Both the position numbers and the translations under genes were made by a program. Positions 15,704-25,308 of a stretch of 64,000 bases of DNA are shown here, piece after piece (within the stretch, counting starts at the first letter, position 1; each line of letters opens with the position of its first letter). Source of the stretch: Deltaproteobacteria bacterium. GTDB lineage: Bacteria; SAR324; JACQKK01. The notes under the pieces were generated by a model. It did no database searches. It was not told where the DNA came from and was given only the letters and a program-made list of their open reading frames with translations. The stretch spans positions 540,851 to 604,850 of the forward strand of contig JAOUEW010000002.1 in the NCBI GenBank assembly GCA_029858505.1, read 5' to 3'.

Positions 15704-18118
15704 TTAGGTATAGGCGGGAGGGGTCACCTTGGGGATGCCACCCGTGGGTGGAATGACACCATGGCTGCTTTTATCGTTATCCGGTGGGATATCAATGGGT
15801 TTCGGTATGGTTTCCAGGGCCACCGCCAATACTTCCATCACATTCTTCACCGGAAGAACCGTCAACCCTTTTTTAATTTCCGCGGGAACCTCGGACAAAT
15901 CGTTGAGGTTATTAAAAGGGATCAAAACGGTTTCAACCCCGCCCCGTTTGGCCGCCAGCAATTTTTCTTTCAACCCCCCGATGGGCAAGACCTTTCCACG
16001 CAGGGTAATTTCGCCCGTCATGGCCACGCGTTTTTTCACCGGGATATGGGTGAAGGCGCTGACCAACGAGGTGGTCAGGGTAATCCCGGCGGACGGTCCA
16101 TCCTTGGGGATGGCTCCTTCTGGTAAATGCACATGAATATCGGTTTTGTGAAAGACCTGAGGGTGAATGCCCAGTTTAGCGCAATTGGCCCGCACAAAAC
16201 TATGGGCGGCCTGGGCCGACTCTTTCATCACATCTCCCAGGCGCCCGGTGACTTGAAGGGTTCCGGTGCCTCGCATCAGGGCCACCTCGATGAACAGCAG
16301 GTCGCCTCCGTTTTGTGTCCAAGCCAGCCCAGTGGTAACGCCCACTTCGTTTTTATCCCCCACCTGGTCTCGTTTAAAGCGCTCGACGCCCAAGTATTGA
16401 TGAACCCTGGCCGGCGTGATGTGAATGGCTTTGTCTTTAGGCTTTTTCACCAGTTCGGTGGCTACTTTGCGGCAAATTTTCCCAATTTCCCGCTCCAAGT
16501 TCCGAACCCCGGCTTCCCGAGTGTATTTTTGGATGACCTCGACCAAGGCTGGAACGGAGAATTTGACCTGTTCTTTTTTCAAACCGTTTTCAGTCAGCTG
16601 TTTATCCAGCAAGTGGCGTTGGGCAATGTGCTCTTTTTCAAGCTCGGTGTATCCGGGCAGAGAAATGATTTCCATACGGTCTTGCAGGGCCGCTGGGATA
16701 CCAGACAGGTTATTGGCCGTGCAGAAAAACAAAACATCCGAGAGGTTGTATTCGACCTCAAGGTAATGGTCCATGAAGGTGCTGTTTTGTTCGGGATCCA
16801 ACACCTCAAGCAATGCCGCGGCGGGGTCGCCCATGACCCCATGGGTCATTTTATCCACTTCATCCAACAGCAGCAGAGGGTTGTTGCTGCGGGCTTTCTT
16901 CAGCGATTGAATGATTTTTCCCGGCAGCGCCCCAATGTAGGTGCGGCGGTGGCCGCGAATTTCGGCCTCATCACGAATGCCCCCCAGGCTCATCCGTACG
17001 AATTTCCGGCCCAAGGCGCGGGCCACTGACCTAGCCAAAGAGGTCTTTCCCACACCAGGAGGGCCGACCAAACAAATAATCGGGCCTTTGATTTTCCCTA
17101 CCATTTTGGCCACGGCCAAGTATTCTACAATCCGTTCTTTCACTTTATCCAAGCCATAATGGTCTTCATCCAGCACGTTTTGGGCTTGGGTCAAATCAAA
17201 GTGGTCCTTGGTTTTTATCCCCCAAGGCATAGACAACAGGGTATCCAGGTAATTGCGCACCACGTTGGCCTCGGCCGACATCGGCGACATCATCTTCAGT
17301 TTTTTCAGTTCCTTATTGGCCACATCGGAGGCATCTTGAGGCATTTTGGCTTTTTTGATTCGGTTGGCATATTCATCAAACTCAGCCTTGCCGTCTTCGC
17401 CATTCCCCAGTTCTTTCTGAATGGCCTTCACCTGTTCGTTTAAATAATACTCTTTTTGGGTTCGGCCAATTTGCCCCTGAACCCGTTCTTTGAGTTTCTT
17501 TTCCAGCTTTTTAATCTCGGCCTCTTCAATCATCCGCTCAAACACGCGCTCCAAACGCAAGCGAGGGTCCAGGGTCGAGAGAATTTCTTGTTTCTTGCCG
17601 ATATCCATGTTCAATATCGGGGCAATTCTGTCGGCCAGCCGATGGGGTTCTTCGTTGTTGATGGCCACCTGGTCCACCCCTTCGGTGGATCGTTTAATTT
17701 CCTTCAGGTAGGCATCCAACTCGCTCTTTGCGGTTTTGGCCAAAGCCAGCATTTCTGGGCTGGTGTCTGGCAGATCTGGCAGCGGTTCCACCTCGGCGGT
17801 GTAGGCCGATTCTTCCAAATTGGCCGAAATCAACCGACCGCGACTTTTGGCCTCGTACAAGGCTTTGATGGTGCCATTGGGCAGGCGCATCACCTGCAAA
17901 ATTGTTCCGATGGTCCCGATGTCTTGGAGGTCAGCCTGGCCGGGTTGTTCCACCATGGGATCTTTTTGGGCGACCACAAATACTGTGCGGCCAGTGGCCA
18001 AGGCCTCTTCCAGTGCGGCCATGGATTGTTTCCGGCCGATGAAAAAGGGGGTGGTCATCTGTGGAAATACCACGATGTCCCGCATGGGGAGCAGAGGCAG
18101 GCGCTTGATTTCGTCCAT
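15704..18118 (-). CDS. lon: ATP-dependent protease Lon (first copy)
   Basis: An 804-residue soluble AAA+ serine protease of the LonA type that degrades misfolded and regulatory proteins. The domains are an N-terminal LON substrate domain (about 5-200), a coiled-coil region, and an AAA+ module with Walker A GPPGVGKTS (352-360) and Walker B LLLLDEVD (about 416-423). The S16 protease domain has catalytic Ser676 in PKDGPSAG and Lys719 in GGLKEK. The C-terminal tail is proline-rich (about residues 775-804). Start ATG 18118 has GAGG 9 nt upstream. A second Lon lies 11 kb away; they differ most in the LON domain and the tail. Confidence 0.96.
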   Translation of the reverse strand: MDEIKRLPLLPMRDIVVFPQMTTPFFIGRKQSMAALEEALATGRTVFVVAQKDPMVEQPGQADLQDIGTIGTILQVMRLPNGTIKALYEAKSRGRLISANLEESAYTAEVEPLPDLPDTSPEMLALAKTAKSELDAYLKEIKRSTEGVDQVAINNEEPHRLADRIAPILNMDIGKKQEILSTLDPRLRLERVFERMIEEAEIKKLEKKLKERVQGQIGRTQKEYYLNEQVKAIQKELGNGEDGKAEFDEYANRIKKAKMPQDASDVANKELKKLKMMSPMSAEANVVRNYLDTLLSMPWGIKTKDHFDLTQAQNVLDEDHYGLDKVKERIVEYLAVAKMVGKIKGPIICLVGPPGVGKTSLARSVARALGRKFVRMSLGGIRDEAEIRGHRRTYIGALPGKIIQSLKKARSNNPLLLLDEVDKMTHGVMGDPAAALLEVLDPEQNSTFMDHYLEVEYNLSDVLFFCTANNLSGIPAALQDRMEIISLPGYTELEKEHIAQRHLLDKQLTENGLKKEQVKFSVPALVEVIQKYTREAGVRNLEREIGKICRKVATELVKKPKDKAIHITPARVHQYLGVERFKRDQVGDKNEVGVTTGLAWTQNGGDLLFIEVALMRGTGTLQVTGRLGDVMKESAQAAHSFVRANCAKLGIHPQVFHKTDIHVHLPEGAIPKDGPSAGITLTTSLVSAFTHIPVKKRVAMTGEITLRGKVLPIGGLKEKLLAAKRGGVETVLIPFNNLNDLSEVPAEIKKGLTVLPVKNVMEVLAVALETIPKPIDIPPDNDKSSHGVIPPTGGIPKVTPPAYT

Positions 18119-18949
18119 GATGGGCCTCGATGGAAGTGGAACATCCTCTTAGAAAATATAAATTTTCCGCCCAACCCTGTCAAACCGATGCATGGGGTCT
18201 ATAAGATATTGTACGTCTTTTTTACCCGGATTGGATAGATCTCTGATTATGCCGCATAACTACGGATGTCACTCATCCATATGTTTATGAAATCATATAT
18301 TTATTGGGAAAATATTTTGAAAATTAAAATTTAAAAGTGGATTGGGGCCAAAATATAAAGAAAAATATTTTCTCGCAGAGACCAGGTTTATACCCAAAGA
18401 AATATTCATATATGAATAATTATATCAGCGCGATAAATAAATTATGGTCATAGGGCGAACGCTTCTAAAAAAAATATTAAAATATAAATTGATTGGTTTC
18501 AAAATGTTGAAAATATGAATATTTAAGTTAATATCACCAATGTGAAATACGAATCCTCTTGTGATCTGATTATCACATAACCATAACGAATATCCAATAT
18601 ATAAAGATAAATATGTAGTTATATGAGTATATATTGTAAATATACATAACAAATATAATAAATGTATTGCAGTGATATGGCTGGTGTATTCATGTCAAGG
18701 TCAGATTCTTTTTAATGACTTATTTTGTCTCTCGAATTATTTCCGCTCTTATGGAGAAACCAACCGTGATCTCATAGATATGGGACTTTTTGGGGGACGG
18801 TATCCGGTTTGCATTAAACAAACCAACTCTCTGAAAAAACCGCTCAAAAAGGTTTCATTTATTTCAAGTTGCTGGTAATTTAAAGGTCACTTCAATGGTA
18901 TTTTTACGTTAGGCTTCATTGAATCTCCTTTTCACTTAACCACAGGGAT
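18119..18949. other. Long AT-rich gene-free spacer with palindromes
   Basis: About 830 bp of very AT-rich DNA between the divergent lon and GAF/HD-GYP genes. The short frames in it have compositions unlike genes and no ribosome sites. It contains a 16-bp perfect palindrome TATTCATATATGAATA (18403-18418) and the inverted repeat TGTGAT-N6-ATCACA (18560-18577), reminiscent of a CRP/FNR-type site but with arms 2 bp further apart than the E. coli consensus. The promoters of both flanking genes must lie here; I cannot place them with confidence. Confidence 0.4.
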
Positions 18950-18964
18950 GTGGAAAAACCTGCC

Positions 18965-20956
18965 ATGACGCAACAAATTCTTTATATCCCAAACGATTAC
19001 AGTGGTCTTGTTGAATCCGCCAAGGGGCGGTTTACTCAACCTGTTCAAACGGAAACCTATAGCCGTTTGGAGCCCTCACTATTCAATAAAATTAAGAACG
19101 AACCTATCTTACTGGCCATGACGGCTCGGGATCTGTTTGATTTGATCAACCAGCCTGGGGGGTCGGCAGCGTTGGCTTTTGCCAAGGGGAAAGTCATTTT
19201 GTCGGTGAGCCGGGAGGATTTTCCCAAATTGAACGTGAATCAAACCCAATCTGTTTATTTGGTGATGGCCGATCCGCTGCCAGATGCGGTGCCCTTTGCT
19301 TTCTCAATCAACAAAGCCATGGCTGAAATAGCCGAAGAAGACGAGATTGAAACCTTACGGTCGGTGGAAAATAAGCAAGCCAGGGATTTGGAAACCCTGA
19401 ATGAAATCGGGATGGCCCTTTCCACCGAAAAAGATTTGGACCGCCTGTTGGATCGGATTGTGTTGAAATGCCGGGAAATGACCTACGCCGACGCGGGGTC
19501 CCTGTATATGATCGAATCGGACCCCGCTATTCCGGAAGACCCAGCAAACTACATGGCCAACAAAAAGATGCGGTTTCAGGTGGCCCAAAACTTTTCAAAA
19601 AAAGTTCCCTTTCGGTCTTTTGTGGTGGATATCACCAAAACATCTGTGTATGGCTATGTGGCCATTACGCAGAACATGTTGAATTTCGAGGATGCCTATC
19701 ACATTTCCAAAACGGCCGAATATGGCTGGGGTGGAAAGGATTTCGACAAGAGCATCAGCTACCGCACAAAGTCCATGCTCACCGTGGCCATGGTGAACTA
19801 TCGAGGAGAAACCATCGCGGTCATTCAGCTGATTAACCGCAAGATCTCTCCGGACATCGTGTTGGAAAACCCAGAAACCTGCATCAAAGACATCCTGCCC
19901 TTTTCCGAAGACGACTGTAGGATGGTGATGTCCATTGCCTCCCAGGCGTCGATTGCCATTCAAAACGCCCAGTTGGTGGAAGATATCAAAAAGCTGTTCA
20001 ACGGATTTATTAACGCCAGCGTGGGGGCCATCGAATCTCGGGACCCCACCACCTCGGGTCACTCTCAACGGGTGGCCACCCTCACCGTGGGGCTGGCCGA
20101 ACAAATGAACCAAACCGATACCGGGCGGTTTAAAGATCTGCAATTTACCTACGACCAAATACAGGAAATTCGTTACGCCTCGTTGTTACATGACTTTGGC
20201 AAGATTGGTGTTCGTGAGAGTGTGTTGGTGAAGGCAAAAAAACTTTTCCCTCACGAGCTTCAATCGGTGGTGGACCGGTTTGCGCTCATCCGCCGCACGT
20301 TTCAGGTCGAGCAGCTTGAATACCGCTTAGCTGAATTGGAAAAAAAGGGCGGAAAGCCGGGCAAGGGATTGATATCTAAAGCCAAAGACATGGAAAAACG
20401 GTTGCAAGAGGCCGAAGAGTTTTTGGCGTTCATATTAAAGTGCAATGAACCCACCGTATTGTCAGAAGGTGGTTTTGAACGGTTAAACGAAATTGCCAAA
20501 CTAACCTTCCCTTCCATGGATGGTCGTCAGGTTCCCTTCCTCACCGACGCAGAGGCCCAAAGTCTGTCTATCCCCAAAGGGTCTCTGAATGAAGCCGACC
20601 GAAAAGAAATTGAGTCTCATGTGACTCATACCTACAATTTTCTTCGGGATATTCCCTGGACATCCAACCTGCGAGCTGTTCCGGAAATCGCCTATGCCCA
20701 TCATGAAAAATTGAACGGTGAAGGTTACCCTACGGGGAAAAAAGGAGCTGAAATTAGCGTTCAGTCTCGGATGATGACCATTTCTGATATATTCGACGCC
20801 TTAACAGCCTGGGACCGACCCTACAAAAAAGCCATTCCCGTGGAACGCGCGCTGGATATTCTCAAAGAAGAAGTCAAAAGCCATCACGTAGACAGCGATT
20901 TGTTAGATATGTTCATCGAGGCCGAAGTGTATAAGTTGGTGGCCCGCTCAGAATAA
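18965..20956 (+). CDS. GAF / HD-GYP domain protein (probable cyclic-di-GMP phosphodiesterase)
   Basis: A 663-residue signalling protein. A GAF sensor domain occupies about residues 140-335 (ETLNEIGMALSTEKDLDRLL to SIASQASIAIQNAQL). The HD-GYP domain follows (about 345-650): HSQRVATLTVGLAE, the HD pair in LLHDFGKIG, a later HHEKLNGEGYP (the GYP motif) and SDIFDALTAWDRPYK. An insertion of about 100 residues, partly coiled-coil (RLAELEKKGGKPGKG), separates the HD and GYP parts. Such proteins hydrolyse cyclic di-GMP. No output DNA-binding domain is present. The start could be ATG 18965 or the in-frame GTG 18950; neither has a strong ribosome site. Confidence 0.86.
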   Translation: MTQQILYIPNDYSGLVESAKGRFTQPVQTETYSRLEPSLFNKIKNEPILLAMTARDLFDLINQPGGSAALAFAKGKVILSVSREDFPKLNVNQTQSVYLVMADPLPDAVPFAFSINKAMAEIAEEDEIETLRSVENKQARDLETLNEIGMALSTEKDLDRLLDRIVLKCREMTYADAGSLYMIESDPAIPEDPANYMANKKMRFQVAQNFSKKVPFRSFVVDITKTSVYGYVAITQNMLNFEDAYHISKTAEYGWGGKDFDKSISYRTKSMLTVAMVNYRGETIAVIQLINRKISPDIVLENPETCIKDILPFSEDDCRMVMSIASQASIAIQNAQLVEDIKKLFNGFINASVGAIESRDPTTSGHSQRVATLTVGLAEQMNQTDTGRFKDLQFTYDQIQEIRYASLLHDFGKIGVRESVLVKAKKLFPHELQSVVDRFALIRRTFQVEQLEYRLAELEKKGGKPGKGLISKAKDMEKRLQEAEEFLAFILKCNEPTVLSEGGFERLNEIAKLTFPSMDGRQVPFLTDAEAQSLSIPKGSLNEADRKEIESHVTHTYNFLRDIPWTSNLRAVPEIAYAHHEKLNGEGYPTGKKGAEISVQSRMMTISDIFDALTAWDRPYKKAIPVERALDILKEEVKSHHVDSDLLDMFIEAEVYKLVARSE

Positions 20957-21078
20957 ACCCGATACCGCTTCCGTGTAGGTTATTTTAGCCCGATTCGTTC
21001 CCAGGGTTTTTGACGTGAAACGGGGACGAGAGGGATGGAGTAATACGCAAATGATATCAACAGAATGCTCCAGGAATA

Positions 21079-21104
21079 GGGGGGCATGGCTAGCAGTGCC
21101 CCCT
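21079..21104. terminator. Probable bidirectional terminator hairpin
   Basis: GGGGGCA (21080-21086) pairs with TGCCCCC (21097-21103) across a 10-nt loop, between the convergent 3' ends of the HD-GYP gene and the DsbA-like gene. There is no long T-run on either side, so it may act with other factors or only protect transcript ends. Confidence 0.4.
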
Positions 21105-21128
21105 CTATGCCCTTTGGTTGAGAATAAA

Positions 21129-21773
21129 TCAGCGAGACTTCAGCAGTTGCCCAATAAGGCTATCTAAGTTTGCCAAATACTCATCCATTGTTTTAATCGG
21201 CTCGACTTTCAAGGCACCTTCCAACACAACCGTAGGTGTGTATTGTAGGTGAATACTCTGCATCTTTACATTGGCCTCCGTCAGCTTTTTATCCACCCAA
21301 TCGCTGTCTTTTTCGGCTTCATACTCCTTGGCCAGTCCCGCAGATCGAGCCAGATAACTTACCACCCCAGGGTCAAATACGCTCACCCCTTGTTCGAATT
21401 GAGCGTCGAACAGCATGTTTTTTACCTCTTCCCCTTTGCCATGCCGTTCCGCGATATAAAACAAGCGAGCTGGCCAGTTGGGCAATCCCTGGGGAACCAC
21501 CACAATATTCTTGATCACCAAGTTATTTTTATATTTTTTTAATAGTGGAACATTGAGCTTTCGAAAATCATTGCAGTGGGTACATCCGAAGTTGAAATAT
21601 TCGGCATATTCAACGTTAACCAGGCTATGAGGGGCGGGGACTTTGCCTACCACGACATACCGGCCCTGCAGACCAGCAGATAGAATGGTTATGGGAAGAG
21701 CGATCAAAAAAAAGATCACCCACAGGGCCCGAGACCGAACGAAATACCTGTTATTCCAAAGAATATTCATCAT
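21129..21773 (-). CDS. DsbA-like thioredoxin-fold exported protein
   Basis: A 214-residue protein with an N-terminal membrane anchor or uncleaved signal (about residues 15-38, ALWVIFFLIALPITILSAGL) and a thioredoxin fold of the DsbA/DsbC type. The active site is the CxxC in NFGCTHCNDF. A helical insertion follows and a cis-Pro segment YTPTVVLEGAL appears near residue 180, as expected for the fold. It should face the periplasm and oxidise, reduce or isomerise disulfides. No DsbB partner is adjacent. It diverges from the unknown gene starting at 21787, with only 13 bp between the two start codons. Confidence 0.82.
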   Translation of the reverse strand: MMNILWNNRYFVRSRALWVIFFLIALPITILSAGLQGRYVVVGKVPAPHSLVNVEYAEYFNFGCTHCNDFRKLNVPLLKKYKNNLVIKNIVVVPQGLPNWPARLFYIAERHGKGEEVKNMLFDAQFEQGVSVFDPGVVSYLARSAGLAKEYEAEKDSDWVDKKLTEANVKMQSIHLQYTPTVVLEGALKVEPIKTMDEYLANLDSLIGQLLKSR

Positions 21774-21786
21774 AAACTCCTAAGAG

Positions 21787-22902
21787 ATGAAACCGCATTC
21801 AAACCCTGAAATCCACCATCCCGAAACGGCCCCCTTGGATAAAGCTGGAACCGAATTTATTGAACGCCTGGATACCATCGTCTTGGATCTGGCTGAATCC
21901 GATCAAGACACTTCCCGCCAGGAGGAGACCTCGGATGTGATCCTCAACCTGTTGGAAAACCAATACCAAATTTTCCTGTTTTCCTCCAATGAAAAGCAAG
22001 ACCTGTCGAAAGAACATTACGAACACCCCAAACTTCATTTTCTATCCATGTCGAATCCGCCGATTGAGGCCCTCATCAAAGAATGGCCCGCGTTGGTTTC
22101 TCCCCATACCCTGTGGGTAAGTGAATCCAAGGATTGGCAGCGGTGGATAGGAGAGAAGGGGCTGGTGCTGGCGGCTCAAACGATTCATGGTTCCCCTGAA
22201 GGCTTGGTGTTTAGGTTCACCCGACTTGGTGAACTGGCCTTGTGGCTGGACCCCACCCTAGCTGCTGAACGGGCCCTGGCGGAAGAGATGCTGGCTTGGA
22301 AAAGCCAGAATCCAGGGAAATTTATGATGGTGGGAATTGGCGGCCCCCCTTTGAGTTTATACCAACAATTGTCATTGGGGGTTATTCATCAAATCGAACG
22401 ATCGTCTGAATACCTGGTGGAGTCCTTAAACCTGGACCCACTGCTGATCGGTACCGCCGAACCCAAGCCCAATACCCCCACAGGGTGGCTAAACCCTGCC
22501 TATGAGACTTGGTTTTCTAAATCGGTATGGGAACCCCTGACCGCAGGAAAGGAAGTGTTTATAGAACGTTTTCCAGAGGATTTTCCCCCTGAAATTCAAG
22601 ATCAAGCCCCCTTGTTTTTGACACCCGACTCTCTGGTGATCGCCACGGGAGAAATGATGTTTTTTGAACCTTTTCGTTCCCGGTTGGCCCTGGGGTATTT
22701 GGTGGAAGTGACCCCTAAAGAAACCACCCGGCGGTTGTTTGAACTGGGAGAGGACGGCACTTTTGATGAAACGTTTGTTCAGCAATACATGACCCATGAA
22801 GGTGCCCGCTATCAAGCCTACATGGAAAAAGAGCGGGTAAAATCCTGGGCGTCCCGGCGGGTTTCTGGAGAGCATCCTGGGGTGTTTCGGCTCATCAAAT
22901 AA
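21787..22902 (+). CDS. Unknown protein, possibly a degenerate HAD plus uridine-kinase-like fusion
   Basis: A 371-residue cytoplasmic protein that I cannot place firmly. The N-terminal part (about 28-130) has a pattern like a HAD phosphatase (DTIVLDLAESDQDTS, then TSDVILNLLENQYQIFLFSS), but the second catalytic Asp of DxD is missing. A middle segment MMVGIGGPPLSLYQQLSL (about 180-197) sits where a P-loop would be but lacks GKS/T. The C-terminal part (DSLVIATGEMMFFEPFRSRL, then FVQQYMTHEGARYQAYMEKERV) resembles the lid and end of uridine-kinase-like enzymes. This reading is inference. If right, both modules look inactive. It diverges closely from the DsbA-like gene. Confidence 0.6.
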   Translation: MKPHSNPEIHHPETAPLDKAGTEFIERLDTIVLDLAESDQDTSRQEETSDVILNLLENQYQIFLFSSNEKQDLSKEHYEHPKLHFLSMSNPPIEALIKEWPALVSPHTLWVSESKDWQRWIGEKGLVLAAQTIHGSPEGLVFRFTRLGELALWLDPTLAAERALAEEMLAWKSQNPGKFMMVGIGGPPLSLYQQLSLGVIHQIERSSEYLVESLNLDPLLIGTAEPKPNTPTGWLNPAYETWFSKSVWEPLTAGKEVFIERFPEDFPPEIQDQAPLFLTPDSLVIATGEMMFFEPFRSRLALGYLVEVTPKETTRRLFELGEDGTFDETFVQQYMTHEGARYQAYMEKERVKSWASRRVSGEHPGVFRLIK

Positions 22903-23393
22903 TTTCCGGGGCGAATGGTAAAGCGACTCACTATATTGCCATATAACGGCACATGATAATGTGAAACTGTCTTTATAAATATTTCAATGAGACGCATTAT
23001 AGCGTCTTATATAGCGTTATAATATATCCATATAAAAATACTCATTCCAGAATGTGGATAGACCAGCAGTTTTTATATTTCATATTCGTTAAGCATTGCC
23101 TATGTTCAATCTTGAATTATATGGTTAAACCATATGACGCTAAATAACCGATTTATGCGGGTTAGTTTATTGGTGTTTTGCTTGATCAAACCAGTTGGTC
23201 GTTCGGGATTGAGGTCATTGAAGCGATCAATACAAAGGATATTTACCTATTAAACTTTGATATATAAGGATATATATCCCTATGTGCCAGGGGGGCTTCC
23301 AGCGATATAGAGATAGTTTTCAAGGGCGGGTGAACGTTTGGGCGAAGTCAGGTTATCTTTTGGATTGTTCTGGAGAGTTTCCAGAGTCTTATA
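22903..23393. other. AT-rich gene-free spacer with a hairpin
   Basis: No credible gene. A stem of AGACGC-ATTATA-GCGTCT (22990-23007), extendable to nine pairs with one G-T (22987-23010), lies 85 bp after the upstream stop and is followed by TATATAGCGTTATAATATAT. It may help end the upstream transcript. The rest is AT-rich, between convergent gene ends. Confidence 0.4.
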
Positions 23394-24317
23394 TCATGAC
23401 TTGATAAATGCTTGACCAACCCACAACTGAAAAATATCACGAGGTTGTGAAACGAAGGTGATGGTTTGATCGGTGACTGGGTGTGGGACAGAAAGAGACG
23501 TTGCGTGTAGCAGATGCCTTGCGTCGGATGAACGATGATCATTGTCCACAGAATGTCGGAAATCATCGTCTGTTATGCCATAGAGTTTATCCCCATAAAC
23601 AGGAAAGCCTAAATGGTAGGCATGGGCCCTGATTTGATGGGTACGCCCGGTGACCGGCACGACCCTCACCAAGCTGGCCCCATCCAATCGGGCCAGCAAT
23701 TGAAAACGAGTGATACATGGGCGCCCTTCTGGCAGCACCGTTTGGCGGATATGAATGGTGCTGGCGGGGTCTTTTCCCAAGGGGGCGTTCACCACAACCT
23801 CCTTTGCTGGGAAGGCCCCCTTCAAAATGGCCGTGTAGGTTTTTTCAACCTTCCCCTCCCCAAATATTTTACCCAATTTCCCGGCGGCTTCTGGTGTTTT
23901 GGCGAACAAATTCACACCGCTGGTCTCTCGGTCTAACCGATGCACCGCATGGAGGCGATCCATCCCCAGGTCATCTTTAAGGATGTGCACCAGACAATTG
24001 TTCCAATATTTCCCAGAAGGGCTGGTGGGGATATTCCCGGATTTTTCCACCGCCAACAGGTGATCATCCTGGAATAAGATTCGGTAACGGGCGTCCACCT
24101 CCGGCTCCTGTTGTTCCGGTCGGTCGTAGGTGATTTTCTGGTGAGATTCCAGGGGGTGATGGGGGAGGATTTTACGGCCGTTGACCGTAACCCTGCCTTC
24201 CATGATCCGGTCAATCCATTCGGCTTGGTTATGGTAACGAAACCGTCGGCACAGGAATTCTAATATTGTTTCAGGGCCTTGAACCCCAACCACATATTGA
24301 AACGTGAGTTTTGGCAT
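23394..24317 (-). CDS. RluA-family 23S rRNA/tRNA pseudouridine synthase
   Basis: A 307-residue RNA-modifying enzyme. The catalytic Asp lies in HRLDRETSGVNLFAKT (RluA motif II, about residue 130). Other family motifs are ILFQDDHLLAVEKSGNIPTSPSG and PVTGRTHQIRAHAYHLGFPVYGDKLYG. The N-terminal 70 residues look like an S4-like RNA-binding region (IDRIMEGRVTVNGRKI). The target uridine cannot be inferred. It starts 6 bp after the recombinase stop on the same strand, so the two are probably co-transcribed even though their functions differ. Confidence 0.9.
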   Translation of the reverse strand: MPKLTFQYVVGVQGPETILEFLCRRFRYHNQAEWIDRIMEGRVTVNGRKILPHHPLESHQKITYDRPEQQEPEVDARYRILFQDDHLLAVEKSGNIPTSPSGKYWNNCLVHILKDDLGMDRLHAVHRLDRETSGVNLFAKTPEAAGKLGKIFGEGKVEKTYTAILKGAFPAKEVVVNAPLGKDPASTIHIRQTVLPEGRPCITRFQLLARLDGASLVRVVPVTGRTHQIRAHAYHLGFPVYGDKLYGITDDDFRHSVDNDHRSSDARHLLHATSLSVPHPVTDQTITFVSQPRDIFQLWVGQAFIKS

Positions 24318-24323
24318 ACCGGT

Positions 24324-25268
24324 TTAATACACGCCTTTCAGGGCCTTGCTGGTTTGGTTGCGGTCATAGCGCAGGGTGGTATCCGCTCGTTTATGGCGCA
24401 GGTGTTTGGCTACCATGTTCAGGGGAACCGATTGCTCCAATAGGTAGGTTGCGCAGCCAGCCCTGAGTGAATGCCCTCCAAACCGAGCTGGGTCAAAGCC
24501 ACATTGTTGGGCTGCCTGTTTAATGATGATACCAATGGAAACCGTGGACAACGAGGGGCCCAGTACCCCCTGACGACTGATCGACCTAAATACGGCTCCT
24601 TCTCGAAGGTTCGCCCAACCCAACCATGATTCCAAGGCTTTTACTGGGCAAAACAAGGGAGTCTGGTGGGATGGAACGATATGGACCCATTCCCCTTTAC
24701 CTTCCTGATCTGACTTAGAAAACTGGAGTAAAACTTGAACCCCACCCTTTGAAAACGCAAGGTCGTTCACCTGAATGCCCGCTAATTCTGAACGCCGGAA
24801 TCCTCCAGCGAAACCCAGCAATAACAAAGCTTTGTTTCTTAGACTTTTCGGAGATGAATCGAATGGGAGCAGGCGAATGTGCTCAATGGTCAACGCGTCT
24901 TTTGAAGATTGGCGTGATCCGTGGGTTCTCTTAATACCGCTCAAGGTAGCTTTTACCTGAGAGGTAAGCCCGGGAGCGGGTAAGCCAGCCATCCGATGGA
25001 CCGTATCCAAGGCCCATTTGGCCTGTTCGATGGAAGCCGCCTTAAGCCCGCCTTCCGCTAAAAAGGCCAAGAAGCTCTCCATGGTGGAAGGTTCGATGGG
25101 AAATTCTGGAATGCGTTTGTTTTTGCTCCAATGACTGAACTTTTTTAGATTTTTTTCCAAGGCCCGTTGGGTCTCCCAGGAGAGGGAAGCCTGCCGGTAT
25201 TGTTGAACCCTTGGGTCTATTTCAGTTTGAATCAAACTGGATGTTTGCTTGACGAGTGGTTTGTCCAT
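24324..25268 (-). CDS. Tyrosine recombinase / integrase
   Basis: A 314-residue site-specific recombinase of the phage-integrase superfamily. The N-terminal core-binding (SAM-like) domain spans about residues 20-115. The catalytic domain has Arg158 (AGGFRRSEL), Lys185 (FSKSD), His266 and Arg269 (GGHSLRAG), His292 (HLRHK) and nucleophile Tyr301 (TLRYDR). All are present, so it should be active. The HSLRAG form is nearer to mobile-element and Cre-like recombinases than to XerC/XerD, which have HxLRH. Its size is Xer-like and it lacks the extra integron-integrase segment. A 13-6-13 inverted repeat lies 40 bp upstream and lexA diverges from it. Confidence 0.9.
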   Translation of the reverse strand: MDKPLVKQTSSLIQTEIDPRVQQYRQASLSWETQRALEKNLKKFSHWSKNKRIPEFPIEPSTMESFLAFLAEGGLKAASIEQAKWALDTVHRMAGLPAPGLTSQVKATLSGIKRTHGSRQSSKDALTIEHIRLLPFDSSPKSLRNKALLLLGFAGGFRRSELAGIQVNDLAFSKGGVQVLLQFSKSDQEGKGEWVHIVPSHQTPLFCPVKALESWLGWANLREGAVFRSISRQGVLGPSLSTVSIGIIIKQAAQQCGFDPARFGGHSLRAGCATYLLEQSVPLNMVAKHLRHKRADTTLRYDRNQTSKALKGVY

Positions 25269-25308
25269 GGATATTGGTCCTGGTTTTCATCCCAATTTGT
25301 GAAAAAAT

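Noticed and set aside
16127-17029. Long reading frame opposite lon (first copy)
   Set aside because: Its amino acid composition is unlike a protein, it has no ribosome site and it lies entirely across conserved Lon codons.
18425-18878. Two short frames in the AT-rich spacer (75 and 68 codons)
   Set aside because: Very AT-rich, no ribosome site, no domain pattern; AT-rich DNA should have few stops only by chance and these look random.
24324-25268. Integron integrase next to lexA
   Set aside because: The lexA link suggested it, but the protein lacks the extra segment between motifs II and III of IntI, and no attC-like array follows.
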